A stretch of DNA of 64,000 nt. Origin: Pseudomonas oryzihabitans (GTDB lineage Bacteria > Pseudomonadota > Gammaproteobacteria > Pseudomonadales > Pseudomonadaceae). The notes under the pieces are model-generated. The model did not search any database and was not told where the DNA came from. It saw nothing but the letters and a program-made list of their open reading frames with translations. The position numbers and the translations under genes were made by a program. How positions within the stretch are numbered: position 1 is the stretch's first letter; the number at the start of each line of letters is the position of its first letter. The DNA lies in assembly GCF_001518815.1 (NCBI RefSeq), contig NZ_CP013987.1, forward strand, positions 2,998,501 to 3,062,500. The letters run 5' to 3'. Below are positions 17,128 to 25,492 of the stretch, piece by piece.

Positions 17128-17147
17128 TTTTCTCACAAAAGAGAAAA
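17128..17147. promoter_or_regulatory. Perfect 7-bp dyad, putative operator of the XRE-cupin gene
   Basis: TTTTCTC and GAGAAAA flank a 6-bp spacer (ACAAAA). The dyad lies just upstream of the ribosome binding site of the XRE-cupin regulator gene (start 17103), where an autorepressor would act. Assigning it to that regulator is inference; a short RNA hairpin in the leader is the alternative. Confidence 0.45.
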
Positions 17148-17728
17148 TCGAGCAACCCGTTTTTTGGGAAACTTGCTATCCAGTCTATAACTATCGCATT
17201 AAACTTTATCGGAAAACCCTTCAACCCCTGGCTATCATATTAGGGACCCGGCGTCCGTTAATAAGGCAACCAGAGGCTCTGGAAAGAGTGCCTGAACAAT
17301 TTTGCTTATTGAGAGGCCACTAAACCACCGCGCTAAATACGGAACCTTGGAATGACATCTTCCATGTCCAAAAAGAACGCGACGGCAGAATAGACGTCTC
17401 AGTTATTGACCGCGCCGGACACCAGCCTGGGCGCGCCTTTCTGCGATCTATTTCAAAAAATGTCGGCACTCCAGGGTTATTGCCCAGACATTGGCAGTAA
17501 AACCGCTGAAATCCTTTACAACCCCTGTACAACTTTCTTTTCAGGGGCTCTAGCCCGGCCAGTAGAAACTCAAGCCTTGTATTCAAATTAAACGTCGTCC
17601 AATAAAACGCCCTCCTATCAGCCTGCTCGAACTCGCTCGTTAAACTCCTACTCTCAATAAGCGAACCGCCTGGCCTTTGGGGGGCACGGCGCTCGACTCG
17701 TGAGTAACCTGAAGTGGGAGAAGTTCTT
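17148..17728. other. AT-richer gene-free island
   Basis: About 580 bp between the XRE promoter region and the KGG-protein gene is clearly less GC-rich than its surroundings. No frame in it looks like a protein with a good start. Minus-strand frames here have odd composition (many Cys, Arg, Phe) and plus-strand ones are under 65 codons. It contains the 12-bp inverted repeat at 17304-17662. It may be a degraded or non-autonomous mobile element or hold an unannotated RNA. Confidence 0.6.
17304..17662. repeat. Perfect 12-bp inverted repeat pair, candidate MITE-like element
   Basis: GCTTATTGAGAG at 17304-17315 and its exact reverse complement CTCTCAATAAGC at 17651-17662 bracket 335 bp of AT-richer non-coding DNA. 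Ends in this orientation are what a small non-autonomous transposable element would show. I could not find a direct target-site duplication outside the ends, so the mobile-element reading is only inference. Confidence 0.4.
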
Positions 17729-17929
17729 ATGGCTAACAAGAGCAGCAATCCAGGCAACTTCGCCAACAATCGCGAACGTGCCGCCGATGCCGGACGCAAG
17801 GGTGGACGAGCCAGTGGTGGAAACTTCGCCAACAATCCCGCGCGAGCCTCTGAAGCCGGGCGCAAGGGTGGCCAGAACAGCCACGGTACCCGTAAGACCG
17901 AGGCTGAAAGCGACGCTGTCTCCTCCTGA
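17729..17929 (+). CDS. KGG-motif general stress protein
   Basis: This 66-residue hydrophilic protein contains two copies of a repeat, GNFANNRERAADAGRKGG and GNFANNPARASEAGRKGG. These are the KGG/con-10 repeats found in small stress and desiccation-related proteins such as B. subtilis GsiB. ATG 17729 is preceded by GGGAG at 7-9 bp. The protein is probably disordered; the biochemical role in bacteria is not settled. A two-tier hairpin lies just behind the stop codon. It stands alone between the AT-rich island and wspA. Confidence 0.85.
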   Translation: MANKSSNPGNFANNRERAADAGRKGGRASGGNFANNPARASEAGRKGGQNSHGTRKTEAESDAVSS

Positions 17930-17946
17930 CAACCGCCCATCGGGCC

Positions 17947-17984
17947 GGCAGCCGCCTGGTAGTCGCTACCCTTGGCAGGCTGCC
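17947..17984 (+). terminator. Two-tier hairpin after the KGG-protein gene
   Basis: An outer stem GGCAGCC/GGCTGCC (17947-17953 with 17978-17984) encloses an inner stem GGTAG-TCG-CTACC (17958-17970). It starts 18 bp after the stop of the KGG gene. There is no long T-run behind it, so it could be a weak terminator, a 3' stabilising structure or a REP-like repeat. Confidence 0.4.
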
Positions 17985-18144
17985 CTTGGCGTTGAGCCTG
18001 GGCACCCCTCCGCCCCACTTTACTCAGCCTGTCCAGAACTGAGCTTCAACTCACATAAATGTATGGCCGTGCTACTTTTAGCGGACAGCCCGAGTGGCCC
18101 GCAGGGCTCACTCCCCCAGCCCTCGTCCGCCAGCACCGGTGCCC

Positions 18145-19950
18145 ATGCTCAACAACATTCGCATCCAGAACAAACTCTTCGCCGGCTTCGCCGCCATCAT
18201 TGCCCTGGTGGTCCTGCTGCTCTGGTTGACCTATGCGTCGTTGCAGAGCCTGGTCGATGCCAATCGCTGGGACCGGCATACCGCCGAGGTACTGCTGTCC
18301 GTCACGGCGCTGGACAACAACCTCCTCGAAGCCCGTGCCAAGGTGCGCAACTACTGGTATTCCGGAGCCGCCGCCGACGCCGAGGTTGCCCGCCAGGCGC
18401 TGCCTCTGCTGATGGCAGCGGTGCGCGTGCCCCAGCGGCTGACCCAGGACAATCCCGAGCAACAGCAGCGCCTCGCGCGGCTGACCGCGGATCTCGACAG
18501 TTGGCGGCAACAGACTTTCGAACCCCTGCTGCGGCTGCGTGACACCGGCAATCTCTCTCCAGCGCAGTTGGCCAACGAGCCGCTGATCACCGCCTTGATC
18601 AGCCAGGTCGCAGCCATGCGCCAGCAGATCCAGAGCATCGCCGATGACGAGCGCCACCTGTCCGCCCAGCGCGCCGACCATACCGAAGAGGTACGTAGCC
18701 AGCTGACCTGGACCCTGGTCGCGGGCGGCTCCTTCTGCGTACTGTTGGCCGCGCTCATCGCCTGGTTGCTCTCCCATCACCTGCTGCGCTCGATTCGTGC
18801 CCTGACCGACACGGTGGCACGGATCTCCGCGGGCGAAAGCAGCGCCCGGGTGAAGGTGCAGGGCCGGGACGAACTGGGCCAGGTAGGGCTGGCCTTCAAT
18901 CAGATGGCCCAGCAGATCCAGGACGACCATGCCCGCGAGCAGGCATTGATGCAGCGTCTGCGTGCTGACGTCGACGACCTGCTCGGGGTGGTCAACAAGG
19001 CCGCAGCGGGAGACCTCACCGGGCGCACCGCGGTCAGTGGCGACGATGCCATCGGCCAACTGGCCCGCGGCCTGGGCAAGATGATCGAGGACCTGCGCGG
19101 CATGATCGCCAAGGTCCAGCGCGCCGGCATCCAGGTGACCTCTTCCACGACGGAAATTGCCGCGTCCTCGCGCCAGCAGGAAGCCACCAGCATCGAACAG
19201 GCCCAGACCAGCGTGGAGGTGCTGAGCACCACACGGGAAATCGCCGCCAACGCCAATGCCCTGGTCCGCACCATGGAAGAAGCCGTGCAGGTGGCGGACG
19301 AGACCACCAATGGCGCGGTACAGGCGCGCACCAGCCTGACGAGCATGGATGGCACCATGCAGCGCATGGTGGCGGCGACCGACTCCATCAACGCCAAGCT
19401 CGCCGCCCTGTCGGAGAAATCCAGCCACATCAACAAGGTGCTGACCACCATCACCAAAGTGGCCGACCAGACCAATCTGCTGTCGCTCAACGCCGCCATC
19501 GAGGCGGAAAAGGCCGGTGAGGCGGGTCGCGGCTTCTCGGTGGTGGCGACCGAGATCCGCCGCCTGTCGGACCAGACCACCGCCGCGACCGACGATATCG
19601 AGCAGATGCTCAAGGACATGAATTCCGCGGTATCCGCCAGCGTCATGGGCATGGACAAGTTCTCCGAGGAAATCCGCCGCAGCGTGCAGGAAGTGGCAAG
19701 CGTCAGCGATCAGCTGGCCGAGGTGATCGAAGACGTACAGAAATTGCCGGCGCGCTTCGACATCGTCCTGGAAGGCATGCAGTCCCAGGCGATAGGCGCT
19801 GGCCAGATCGCCGAGACCATCACCCAGCTCAACGACAGCACCCAGCAGACCACCGAGGCGCTCAAGGCCACCAGTGAGGCCGTCCAGTATCTCCAGCAGG
19901 CGGCGCAGGACCTGCAGAGCAGCGTCGCTACCTTCTCGGTCACCCGTTGA
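18145..19950 (+). CDS. wspA: Methyl-accepting chemotaxis protein of the Wsp surface-sensing system
   Basis: This is the receptor of the Wsp system, which in P. aeruginosa and P. fluorescens senses surface contact or envelope stress and drives WspR. The 601-residue protein has TM1 (about 11-34), a periplasmic helical domain (35-187) and TM2 (188-210). Two consecutive HAMP-like units follow (about 211-263 and 273-325), then a signalling domain whose hairpin contains VADQTNLLSLNAAIEAEKAGEAGRGFSVVA (about 439-468). It seems longer than the roughly 540-residue homologues I remember, the extra length fitting the second HAMP unit. ATG 18145 was chosen over 18094, whose extra residues are proline/arginine junk. 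It begins the wspABCDEFR cluster. Confidence 0.92.
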   Translation: MLNNIRIQNKLFAGFAAIIALVVLLLWLTYASLQSLVDANRWDRHTAEVLLSVTALDNNLLEARAKVRNYWYSGAAADAEVARQALPLLMAAVRVPQRLTQDNPEQQQRLARLTADLDSWRQQTFEPLLRLRDTGNLSPAQLANEPLITALISQVAAMRQQIQSIADDERHLSAQRADHTEEVRSQLTWTLVAGGSFCVLLAALIAWLLSHHLLRSIRALTDTVARISAGESSARVKVQGRDELGQVGLAFNQMAQQIQDDHAREQALMQRLRADVDDLLGVVNKAAAGDLTGRTAVSGDDAIGQLARGLGKMIEDLRGMIAKVQRAGIQVTSSTTEIAASSRQQEATSIEQAQTSVEVLSTTREIAANANALVRTMEEAVQVADETTNGAVQARTSLTSMDGTMQRMVAATDSINAKLAALSEKSSHINKVLTTITKVADQTNLLSLNAAIEAEKAGEAGRGFSVVATEIRRLSDQTTAATDDIEQMLKDMNSAVSASVMGMDKFSEEIRRSVQEVASVSDQLAEVIEDVQKLPARFDIVLEGMQSQAIGAGQIAETITQLNDSTQQTTEALKATSEAVQYLQQAAQDLQSSVATFSVTR

Positions 19951-19952
19951 GC

Positions 19953-20408
19953 ATGCAGATCCTGGTCTTTCAACTGGCCGATACCGCCGCGGCCCTGCCC
20001 ACGGCGGTCATCCGCCAGGTGCTGCCCTTTCTCCAGCTCTCCCGGTTTCCCGCCGCGCCGCCCGGGGTCGCCGGCCTGATGAACCTGCACGGTGAAGCGA
20101 TCCCGGTGGTGGACGTCGCCGCCATGAGCGGTGCCCCGGGCGCTCGGGCGCGGCAGGACACGCGCATCCTGCTGGTGGACTATCCCCTGCCCACCAGTGG
20201 CCATCGGCCGCTCGGCCTGGTGGTGGAAGGCGTCGCTGGCGTACACCGGATCAGCGCCACCTCGCGGCGTCCGGCCGGTATCCGCCTGCCCGACTATCCC
20301 TGGCTCGGCGACGTGCTGGAAACACCCGAAGGCCTCTGGTTGTGGCTGGACCTGGACCGGCTGCTCTCGCCGGCCCTGGCCGCCCTGCTGTTCCAGGAGG
20401 CCGCGTGA
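19953..20408 (+). CDS. wspB: CheW-like coupling protein
   Basis: This 151-residue single-domain CheW-like adaptor is predicted to couple WspA to the WspE kinase. The fold is visible in QILVFQLADTAAALPTAVIRQVLPF and the GLMNLHGEAIPVVDVAAM region typical of CheW. ATG 19953 lies 2 bp after the wspA stop; a TTG at 19947 overlapping that stop is an alternative. The downstream wspC GTG overlaps its own stop. A second CheW-like protein, wspD, is encoded three genes on, which is the canonical Wsp arrangement. Confidence 0.92.
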   Translation: MQILVFQLADTAAALPTAVIRQVLPFLQLSRFPAAPPGVAGLMNLHGEAIPVVDVAAMSGAPGARARQDTRILLVDYPLPTSGHRPLGLVVEGVAGVHRISATSRRPAGIRLPDYPWLGDVLETPEGLWLWLDLDRLLSPALAALLFQEAA

Positions 20409-21655
20409 CGCTCGATCCCCGTCTTGCCCCCCTGGTGCGGGCGCGCACCGGCCTGGCCATCGCCGACGACATGCTGGCCCGCGCCATCCGCCAGCGGCTG
20501 CGCGAGCGCCAGGAAAACGACGCGGAGTCCTATGTCGCGCGTATCCTCGAAGACGAGGCCGAATTCGCCGATCTGCTGGACCTGCTGGTCATTCCCGAGA
20601 CCTGGTTCTTTCGCGATCCCCAGGCGATCGCCCACGCCGCCCGCTTTGCCCAGGAGCGCCATGCCCGGACCGGTTTGCCGGTACGCCTGCTCAGCCTGCC
20701 CTGCTCCACCGGCGAAGAGCCCTACACCCTGGCGATGGCCCTGTTCGATACCGGGCTGCCAGCCACCGCGTTCCAGGTCACTGCGGTGGATATCAACGAA
20801 CCGTCGCTGGAGCGTGCCCGCCGTGGGCTCTATGGGCGCAACTCCTTTCGCGCGCGGGATCTCGCCTTTCGCGAGCGCTACTTCGACCCCGAAGGCGATC
20901 GCCACCGCCTGGCCGAGGCGGTGCGCAACCAGGTGCGCTTTCGCCAGGGCAATATCCTTCAGCTGGGCAGCCTGCGCGACGGCGCCGCCTTCGACGTGGT
21001 GCTCTGCCGCAATCTGCTGATCTACTTCGATGACCAGACCCAGGGCCGTGCGCTTAGCCACCTGGCCGCGCTGATGCACGACGACGGCCTGCTCTGCGTT
21101 GGCAGTTCGGAAATGGTGAGCGCCATGCGCCATGGCTTCGCCAGCCTGGGCGTCGCCCACGCCTCGGCGCTGATCAAGCGGCAGGCGGCCACGCCCGAGC
21201 TGGTGCGGTCTCCAGCCACGGTGCCGGCGCCTCGCCGCAAGACCACCACCCGCTCGCCCTGGCCCAGCCACCCGCTGCCTGCGCGCCTGCGGTCCAGAAG
21301 CGCGCCAGCGTCCGAGCCGGCCGCGCCCGTCGCCCCCCAACGCCCGGCACTGGAGGAGGCCCAGCGCCTCGCCGATGCGGGGCGCGGCGCCGAAGCCGAA
21401 GCCCTGCTGCGCCGCCTGTTGGAGGCAGACCGCGGCCAGGCGGGCGCCCACTTCCTGCTGGCGCTCATCCTGCCCGACGACCGCGCCGCCGAGGCCGAGC
21501 GGGCGCTGCGCCAGGCACTCTATCTGGAGCCCGGCCACTATCCGGCGCTCTGTCGCCTGGCGTTGATCTGCGAAAGAGCCGGTCGCCTGGACGAAGCCGG
21601 TCGCCTGCGCGAACGCGCCGCCCGCATCCAGACCCGCGGAGGTGAGGACGCATGA
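20405..21655 (+). CDS. wspC: CheR-type methyltransferase with C-terminal TPR-like repeats
   Basis: WspC methylates glutamates of WspA using S-adenosylmethionine. The 416-residue protein has the CheR catalytic domain (about 1-260) with the SAM-binding SLPCSTGEEPYTLAMALF segment and the VVLCRNLLIYFD motif. A Pro/Ala-rich linker and a TPR-like tail follow (about 315-410). GTG 20405 is the start: an AGGAGG sits 4 bp before it, it overlaps the wspB stop as GTGA, and upstream codons in this frame look non-coding. Confidence 0.92.
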   Translation: MTLDPRLAPLVRARTGLAIADDMLARAIRQRLRERQENDAESYVARILEDEAEFADLLDLLVIPETWFFRDPQAIAHAARFAQERHARTGLPVRLLSLPCSTGEEPYTLAMALFDTGLPATAFQVTAVDINEPSLERARRGLYGRNSFRARDLAFRERYFDPEGDRHRLAEAVRNQVRFRQGNILQLGSLRDGAAFDVVLCRNLLIYFDDQTQGRALSHLAALMHDDGLLCVGSSEMVSAMRHGFASLGVAHASALIKRQAATPELVRSPATVPAPRRKTTTRSPWPSHPLPARLRSRSAPASEPAAPVAPQRPALEEAQRLADAGRGAEAEALLRRLLEADRGQAGAHFLLALILPDDRAAEAERALRQALYLEPGHYPALCRLALICERAGRLDEAGRLRERAARIQTRGGEDA

Positions 21656-22179
21656 GTCTGACGCGCGACCTCACCTCTGCGGAGCGCCTCGACTGGGCCG
21701 AACGCTATGCCCAGCCACCGGATGATCGTCAGGCCCGCTCGGCCAGCGCCCTGGTCTTCCGCCTCGGTGCGGAATGGCTGGGTCTGCCCGGCAGTTGCCT
21801 GGTCACGGCCAGCGAACCCACCGTGGCGCACCGCATCCCCCACCGACGCTCGCCGCTGCTGCGCGGCATCGTGCCGGTGCGCGGCCAGCTGCATCCCTGT
21901 ATCGCCCTGGATCTCCTCTTGGCGGTGGCCCCGGCAGGCCAGACCGGCGGCTTTCCACGCCTGTTGCTGCTGCGCGTCGGTCGCCGTGACTGGGCCGTGC
22001 AGGTGGACGAGGTCCTGGGCCTGCAGCGCTATGCGCCGAGCGACGTGCAGCCGCCGCCGGCCACCTTGGGCGGCGAACTGCTCAGCTATCTCGGCGGCGT
22101 CTATCGCGAAGGTCCGCATCAGGTCGGCCTGATCGATCTGGCGCGGCTGGAGCGGGCCCTGGAAGAGGCGCTGCGATGA
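21652..22179 (+). CDS. wspD: Second CheW-like coupling protein
   Basis: This 175-residue protein has the CheW fold, with FRLGAEWLGLPGSCLVTASEP and HRSPLLRGIVPVRGQLHPCIAL as the recognisable parts, plus a short N-terminal extension. In P. fluorescens, Wsp function needs both CheW-like proteins to link receptor and kinase. The start codon overlaps the wspC stop and its own stop overlaps the wspE start (both ATGA), indicating translational coupling along the operon. Confidence 0.9.
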   Translation: MSLTRDLTSAERLDWAERYAQPPDDRQARSASALVFRLGAEWLGLPGSCLVTASEPTVAHRIPHRRSPLLRGIVPVRGQLHPCIALDLLLAVAPAGQTGGFPRLLLLRVGRRDWAVQVDEVLGLQRYAPSDVQPPPATLGGELLSYLGGVYREGPHQVGLIDLARLERALEEALR

Positions 22180-24362
22180 GCCAGCCACCGCGCGATGTGC
22201 GCGAGATGTCGCTCTATGATCTCTTCGCCAGCGAGGTGCAGAGTCATCTGCAGGCGCTGGATGCCGGCCTGCTGCGGCTGGAGCGTGATCCCACCGATAC
22301 CTCGGTGATCGAACCCATGATGCGTGCGGCCCATTCCATCAAGGGCGCGGCGCGTATCGTCGACCTGGACGGACTGGTCGAACTCACCCACGCCATGGAG
22401 GATTGTCTGGTGGCGGTGCAGACCGGGCGCCGTCAGCTCGGCGCCGGGGATCTGGATCAGCTGTTTCGCTGCGTCGATTTCCTCGGCGAGGTCAGCCGCC
22501 TGGACGAAGCCGCCAGCCAGCGCTGGCAGGTCGAACAGCGCGATGCCCAGCGCGCACTGGCGCAAGCCCTCAGCGCCGGTGACAGCGCCCCGGCCTCGCC
22601 CGCCCCGGTGGTCCCGCGCGATCCGCCGCCCGCACCGACCGCGCCGGAAGAACCCGCTGCCGACGCCGAACGCACTCGTGACCTTCTGCGGGTCGATAGC
22701 GGCCGCTTCAACCAGATTCTCGCCCTGACCAGCGAGGCCCGCGTGATGGGCCTTGGGCTGCACGGCCTGGTCCAGGGTTTCCAGGGTTATCGCGGGGAGC
22801 TGCAGGGCCTGTTCGGTCAGGCATCGGCGGCCAGCAGCGAACTGCGCCAGCGCCAGGAGAGCCTGCTCGATCGCTATCAGCAGCAGCTGCAGGCCCTGGA
22901 AGCCTATGAACGACGCCTGCTGGGAGTCTGCCAGGGCCTGCTGGACGAGGTGCTCGGGGTACGGATGCGCCCGCTGCGCGACGCGGTCCAGGGTTTTCCC
23001 CGCTTGGTACGGGATCTGGCCCGCGGCCTGGACAAGGAAGCGGTGCTGCAGGTGGACGGCGCCGATACCCTGATCGACCGCGAGGTGCTCACGCGCCTGG
23101 AGAGTCCGCTCAACCATCTGTTGCGCAATGCCGTGGACCACGGTCTGGAGTTACCTGCCGAACGCCGCGCCCTGGGCAAGCCCGACTGCGGTCAGATCCG
23201 TCTCGAGGCCCGCCATGTCGCCGGCCGCCTGCAGGTCAGCCTGCACGACGATGGTCGCGGCCTGGACCTGGAGCGCATTCGCGCCGCGGTCATCGCCCGG
23301 CGGCTGAGTCCACCCCAGGTCGCCGCCGAGTTGAGCCCGGCCGAACTGCTGGAATTCCTGCTGCTGCCAGGCTTCAGCCTCAAGGAAACGGTTACCGAGT
23401 TGTCCGGGCGCGGCGTGGGGCTCGACGTGGTAGCCGACGCCATCCGCGCCCTGGATGGCGAGGTGCGCCTGGAAACCCGTCCCGGTGAAGGCTTCAGCAC
23501 CCATCTGCTGGTGCCGGTCAGCCGCTCCATCGTCCGCGCCCTCATCGTCGACATTGCCGGCGAGGCCTATGCCCTGCCGGTCAATCGCATCGAACGAGTG
23601 CTGCGCCTGGAAGCGGCCGAGGTCCATTCGCTGGAGGGCAAGGCCTTCTTCCTGCTGGGCGACGATCGCCTGGGCCTGGTCGCCGCCCACCAGCTGCTGG
23701 AACTGGAGGGCGCTCCGCCCAGCGGTGATCTGGCGGTGCTAGTGATCGGCGGCGGCGAGCGGCGTTATGGCCTGGTGGTGGATCGCCTGCGTGGCGAGCA
23801 GGGCCTGGCGCTCAAGCCGCTCGACGAGATCTTCGGCAAGCTGCGCTCGGTCACCGCGGGCGCCCTGCTCGACGATGGCAGCCCGGTGCTCCTGCTGGAC
23901 GTCGCCGACCTGCTGACGGGTATCGAGCGTCTGCTCGGCGAAGGCCGCCTGCGCCAGGTGCAGGGTGGTACCGTCGCCGCCAGTCGCCGAGTCAAGCGAA
24001 TCCTGGTGGTGGACGATTCCCTTACCGTGCGCGAGATGGAGCGCAAGCTGCTGGAAGGCCAGGGTTACGAGGTAGAGGTCGCGGTCGATGGCATGGACGG
24101 CTGGAACGCGGTGCGCGCCGGCGAATTCGACATGCTGCTGTCGGACATCGACATGCCGCGCATGAACGGCATCGAACTGGTGGAGCTGGTACGCCGCGAT
24201 CCGCGGCTGCATGCCCTGCCGGTCATGATCGTGTCCTACAAGGACCGTCCGGAGGATCGGCTCAAGGGCATGCAGGCTGGTGCCGACTACTATCTGACCA
24301 AGGGCAGTTTCCACGACGACGCCCTCATCACCGCCGTGCAGGACCTCATCGGAGCGCCATGA
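22176..24362 (+). CDS. wspE: CheA-type hybrid histidine kinase with receiver domain
   Basis: WspE autophosphorylates and passes phosphate to WspR and WspF. Its 728 residues comprise an N-terminal Hpt domain with the phosphorylatable histidine in AAHSIKGAAR (His53), a P/A-rich linker (about 130-165), dimerisation helices, and an ATPase domain with HLLRNAVDHGLE and GRGVGLDVV. A CheW-like domain follows (about 445-580), and a C-terminal receiver carries the acceptor aspartate in LLSDIDMP (Asp657). All catalytic boxes seem intact. It overlaps wspD and wspF by 4 bp each. Confidence 0.94.
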   Translation: MSQPPRDVREMSLYDLFASEVQSHLQALDAGLLRLERDPTDTSVIEPMMRAAHSIKGAARIVDLDGLVELTHAMEDCLVAVQTGRRQLGAGDLDQLFRCVDFLGEVSRLDEAASQRWQVEQRDAQRALAQALSAGDSAPASPAPVVPRDPPPAPTAPEEPAADAERTRDLLRVDSGRFNQILALTSEARVMGLGLHGLVQGFQGYRGELQGLFGQASAASSELRQRQESLLDRYQQQLQALEAYERRLLGVCQGLLDEVLGVRMRPLRDAVQGFPRLVRDLARGLDKEAVLQVDGADTLIDREVLTRLESPLNHLLRNAVDHGLELPAERRALGKPDCGQIRLEARHVAGRLQVSLHDDGRGLDLERIRAAVIARRLSPPQVAAELSPAELLEFLLLPGFSLKETVTELSGRGVGLDVVADAIRALDGEVRLETRPGEGFSTHLLVPVSRSIVRALIVDIAGEAYALPVNRIERVLRLEAAEVHSLEGKAFFLLGDDRLGLVAAHQLLELEGAPPSGDLAVLVIGGGERRYGLVVDRLRGEQGLALKPLDEIFGKLRSVTAGALLDDGSPVLLLDVADLLTGIERLLGEGRLRQVQGGTVAASRRVKRILVVDDSLTVREMERKLLEGQGYEVEVAVDGMDGWNAVRAGEFDMLLSDIDMPRMNGIELVELVRRDPRLHALPVMIVSYKDRPEDRLKGMQAGADYYLTKGSFHDDALITAVQDLIGAP

Positions 24363-25396
24363 GAATCGCCATCGTCAACGATCTGCTGCTGGCCACCGAA
24401 GCCCTGCGCCGCCTGCTGGCGAGCGACGGGCGCCATACGGTCGCCTGGATCGCCCACGACGGCGAGGAAGCCGTGGCACGCTGCGCCGAAGACCGCCCCG
24501 ACCTCATCCTCATGGATCTGCAGATGCCGCGTCTGGATGGCATCGAGGCGACGCGCCGGATCATGGCCCGATCGCCTTGCGCCATCCTCATGGTGACCGC
24601 CACCCCCGACGATTGCGAAGGGGTGTTTCGCGCCATGGGCGCGGGCGCCCTGGACGTGACCGCCACCCCGGCACTGAGCGGCGGCGCCGATGGCGGCGCC
24701 CTGCTGCGCAAGATCGCCCGGATCGAGCCGCTGGTGCGCCTGCCAGAGCGCGCCGCCCGCCCCGCGCCCTTCACCGCGCCGGCGCCCGCCGGCACGGTTT
24801 CCTCACCCACGGACACCCTGGTCGCCATCGGTGCCTCCACCGGCGGCCCGGCGGCCCTGGTGAGTCTGTTCGACGCCTGGACGCCAACGCCCCAGGCGAG
24901 TGTGGTGCTGGTGCAGCACATCGACCGGCGCTTCGCCCCCAGCTTCATTGGCTGGCTCGGTACGCAACTCGCCTGGCCGGTCACGGCGGCCATGCCCGGC
25001 GCCCTGCCGCAGCCTGGCCAGGTCTGCGTGGCCCTGGGCGATGACCACCTGCTGCTGGACGAACAGGGACGCTTCGCCTACACCGCCGAACCGCTCGACT
25101 ATCCCTATCGTCCCTCGGTGGATGTGTTCTTCACCCACCTCGCCAGCCACCCGCTAAGGTCGGGCAAGGCGCTGGGTATCCTGCTGACCGGCATGGGACG
25201 CGACGGTGCCAGCGGCCTCTATGCCCTGCGCCAGAGCGGCTCTCCGACGCTGGCCCAGGATGAAGCCAGTTGCGCCGTATACGGCATGCCCGCGGCTGCG
25301 GTTAGAATGGGCGCCGCGGAGCGCGTCCTCAGCCCCACCCAGATCGGTGCCTGGCTGCAAAGGCGCTTCGGCGCAGGCTCACGGAGCTCGACATGA
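24359..25396 (+). CDS. wspF: CheB-type methylesterase response regulator
   Basis: WspF removes methyl groups from WspA and resets signalling. Loss of wspF in other pseudomonads locks WspR on and gives wrinkly, aggregating colonies. The 345-residue protein has a receiver domain with the acceptor aspartate in LILMDLQMP (about residue 54) and a methylesterase domain with the serine in AIGASTGGP, the histidine in VLVQHID and the aspartate in LTGMGRDG. The gene looks intact, so this strain is not an obvious wspF mutant. It overlaps wspE by 4 bp and is separated from wspR by 96 bp. Confidence 0.94.
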   Translation: MRIAIVNDLLLATEALRRLLASDGRHTVAWIAHDGEEAVARCAEDRPDLILMDLQMPRLDGIEATRRIMARSPCAILMVTATPDDCEGVFRAMGAGALDVTATPALSGGADGGALLRKIARIEPLVRLPERAARPAPFTAPAPAGTVSSPTDTLVAIGASTGGPAALVSLFDAWTPTPQASVVLVQHIDRRFAPSFIGWLGTQLAWPVTAAMPGALPQPGQVCVALGDDHLLLDEQGRFAYTAEPLDYPYRPSVDVFFTHLASHPLRSGKALGILLTGMGRDGASGLYALRQSGSPTLAQDEASCAVYGMPAAAVRMGAAERVLSPTQIGAWLQRRFGAGSRSST

Positions 25397-25492
25397 CAGG
25401 TCGCCAACAGGAGCGTTGGACGATGCAGCGGCAGGGACTGGCCAAGATGAGACTCGGGACGCCCGACCCCGCTCGCAGAAGGACTCGCAGTA

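Noticed and set aside
17406-17591. A 61-codon plus-strand frame in the AT-rich island
   Set aside because: No ribosome site or family; it lies inside the inverted-repeat element.
17320-18018. A 232-codon minus-strand frame running from the AT-rich island through the KGG-protein gene
   Set aside because: It lies antisense to the convincing KGG gene, has erratic composition and no good start; parts look like translated repeat DNA.
18046-19428. A 460-codon minus-strand frame opposite wspA
   Set aside because: It overlaps the clear chemoreceptor gene fully and has no recognisable domain.
24359-25396. A broken wspF that would lock the Wsp system on
   Set aside because: The receiver and esterase motifs and the full reading frame are intact.
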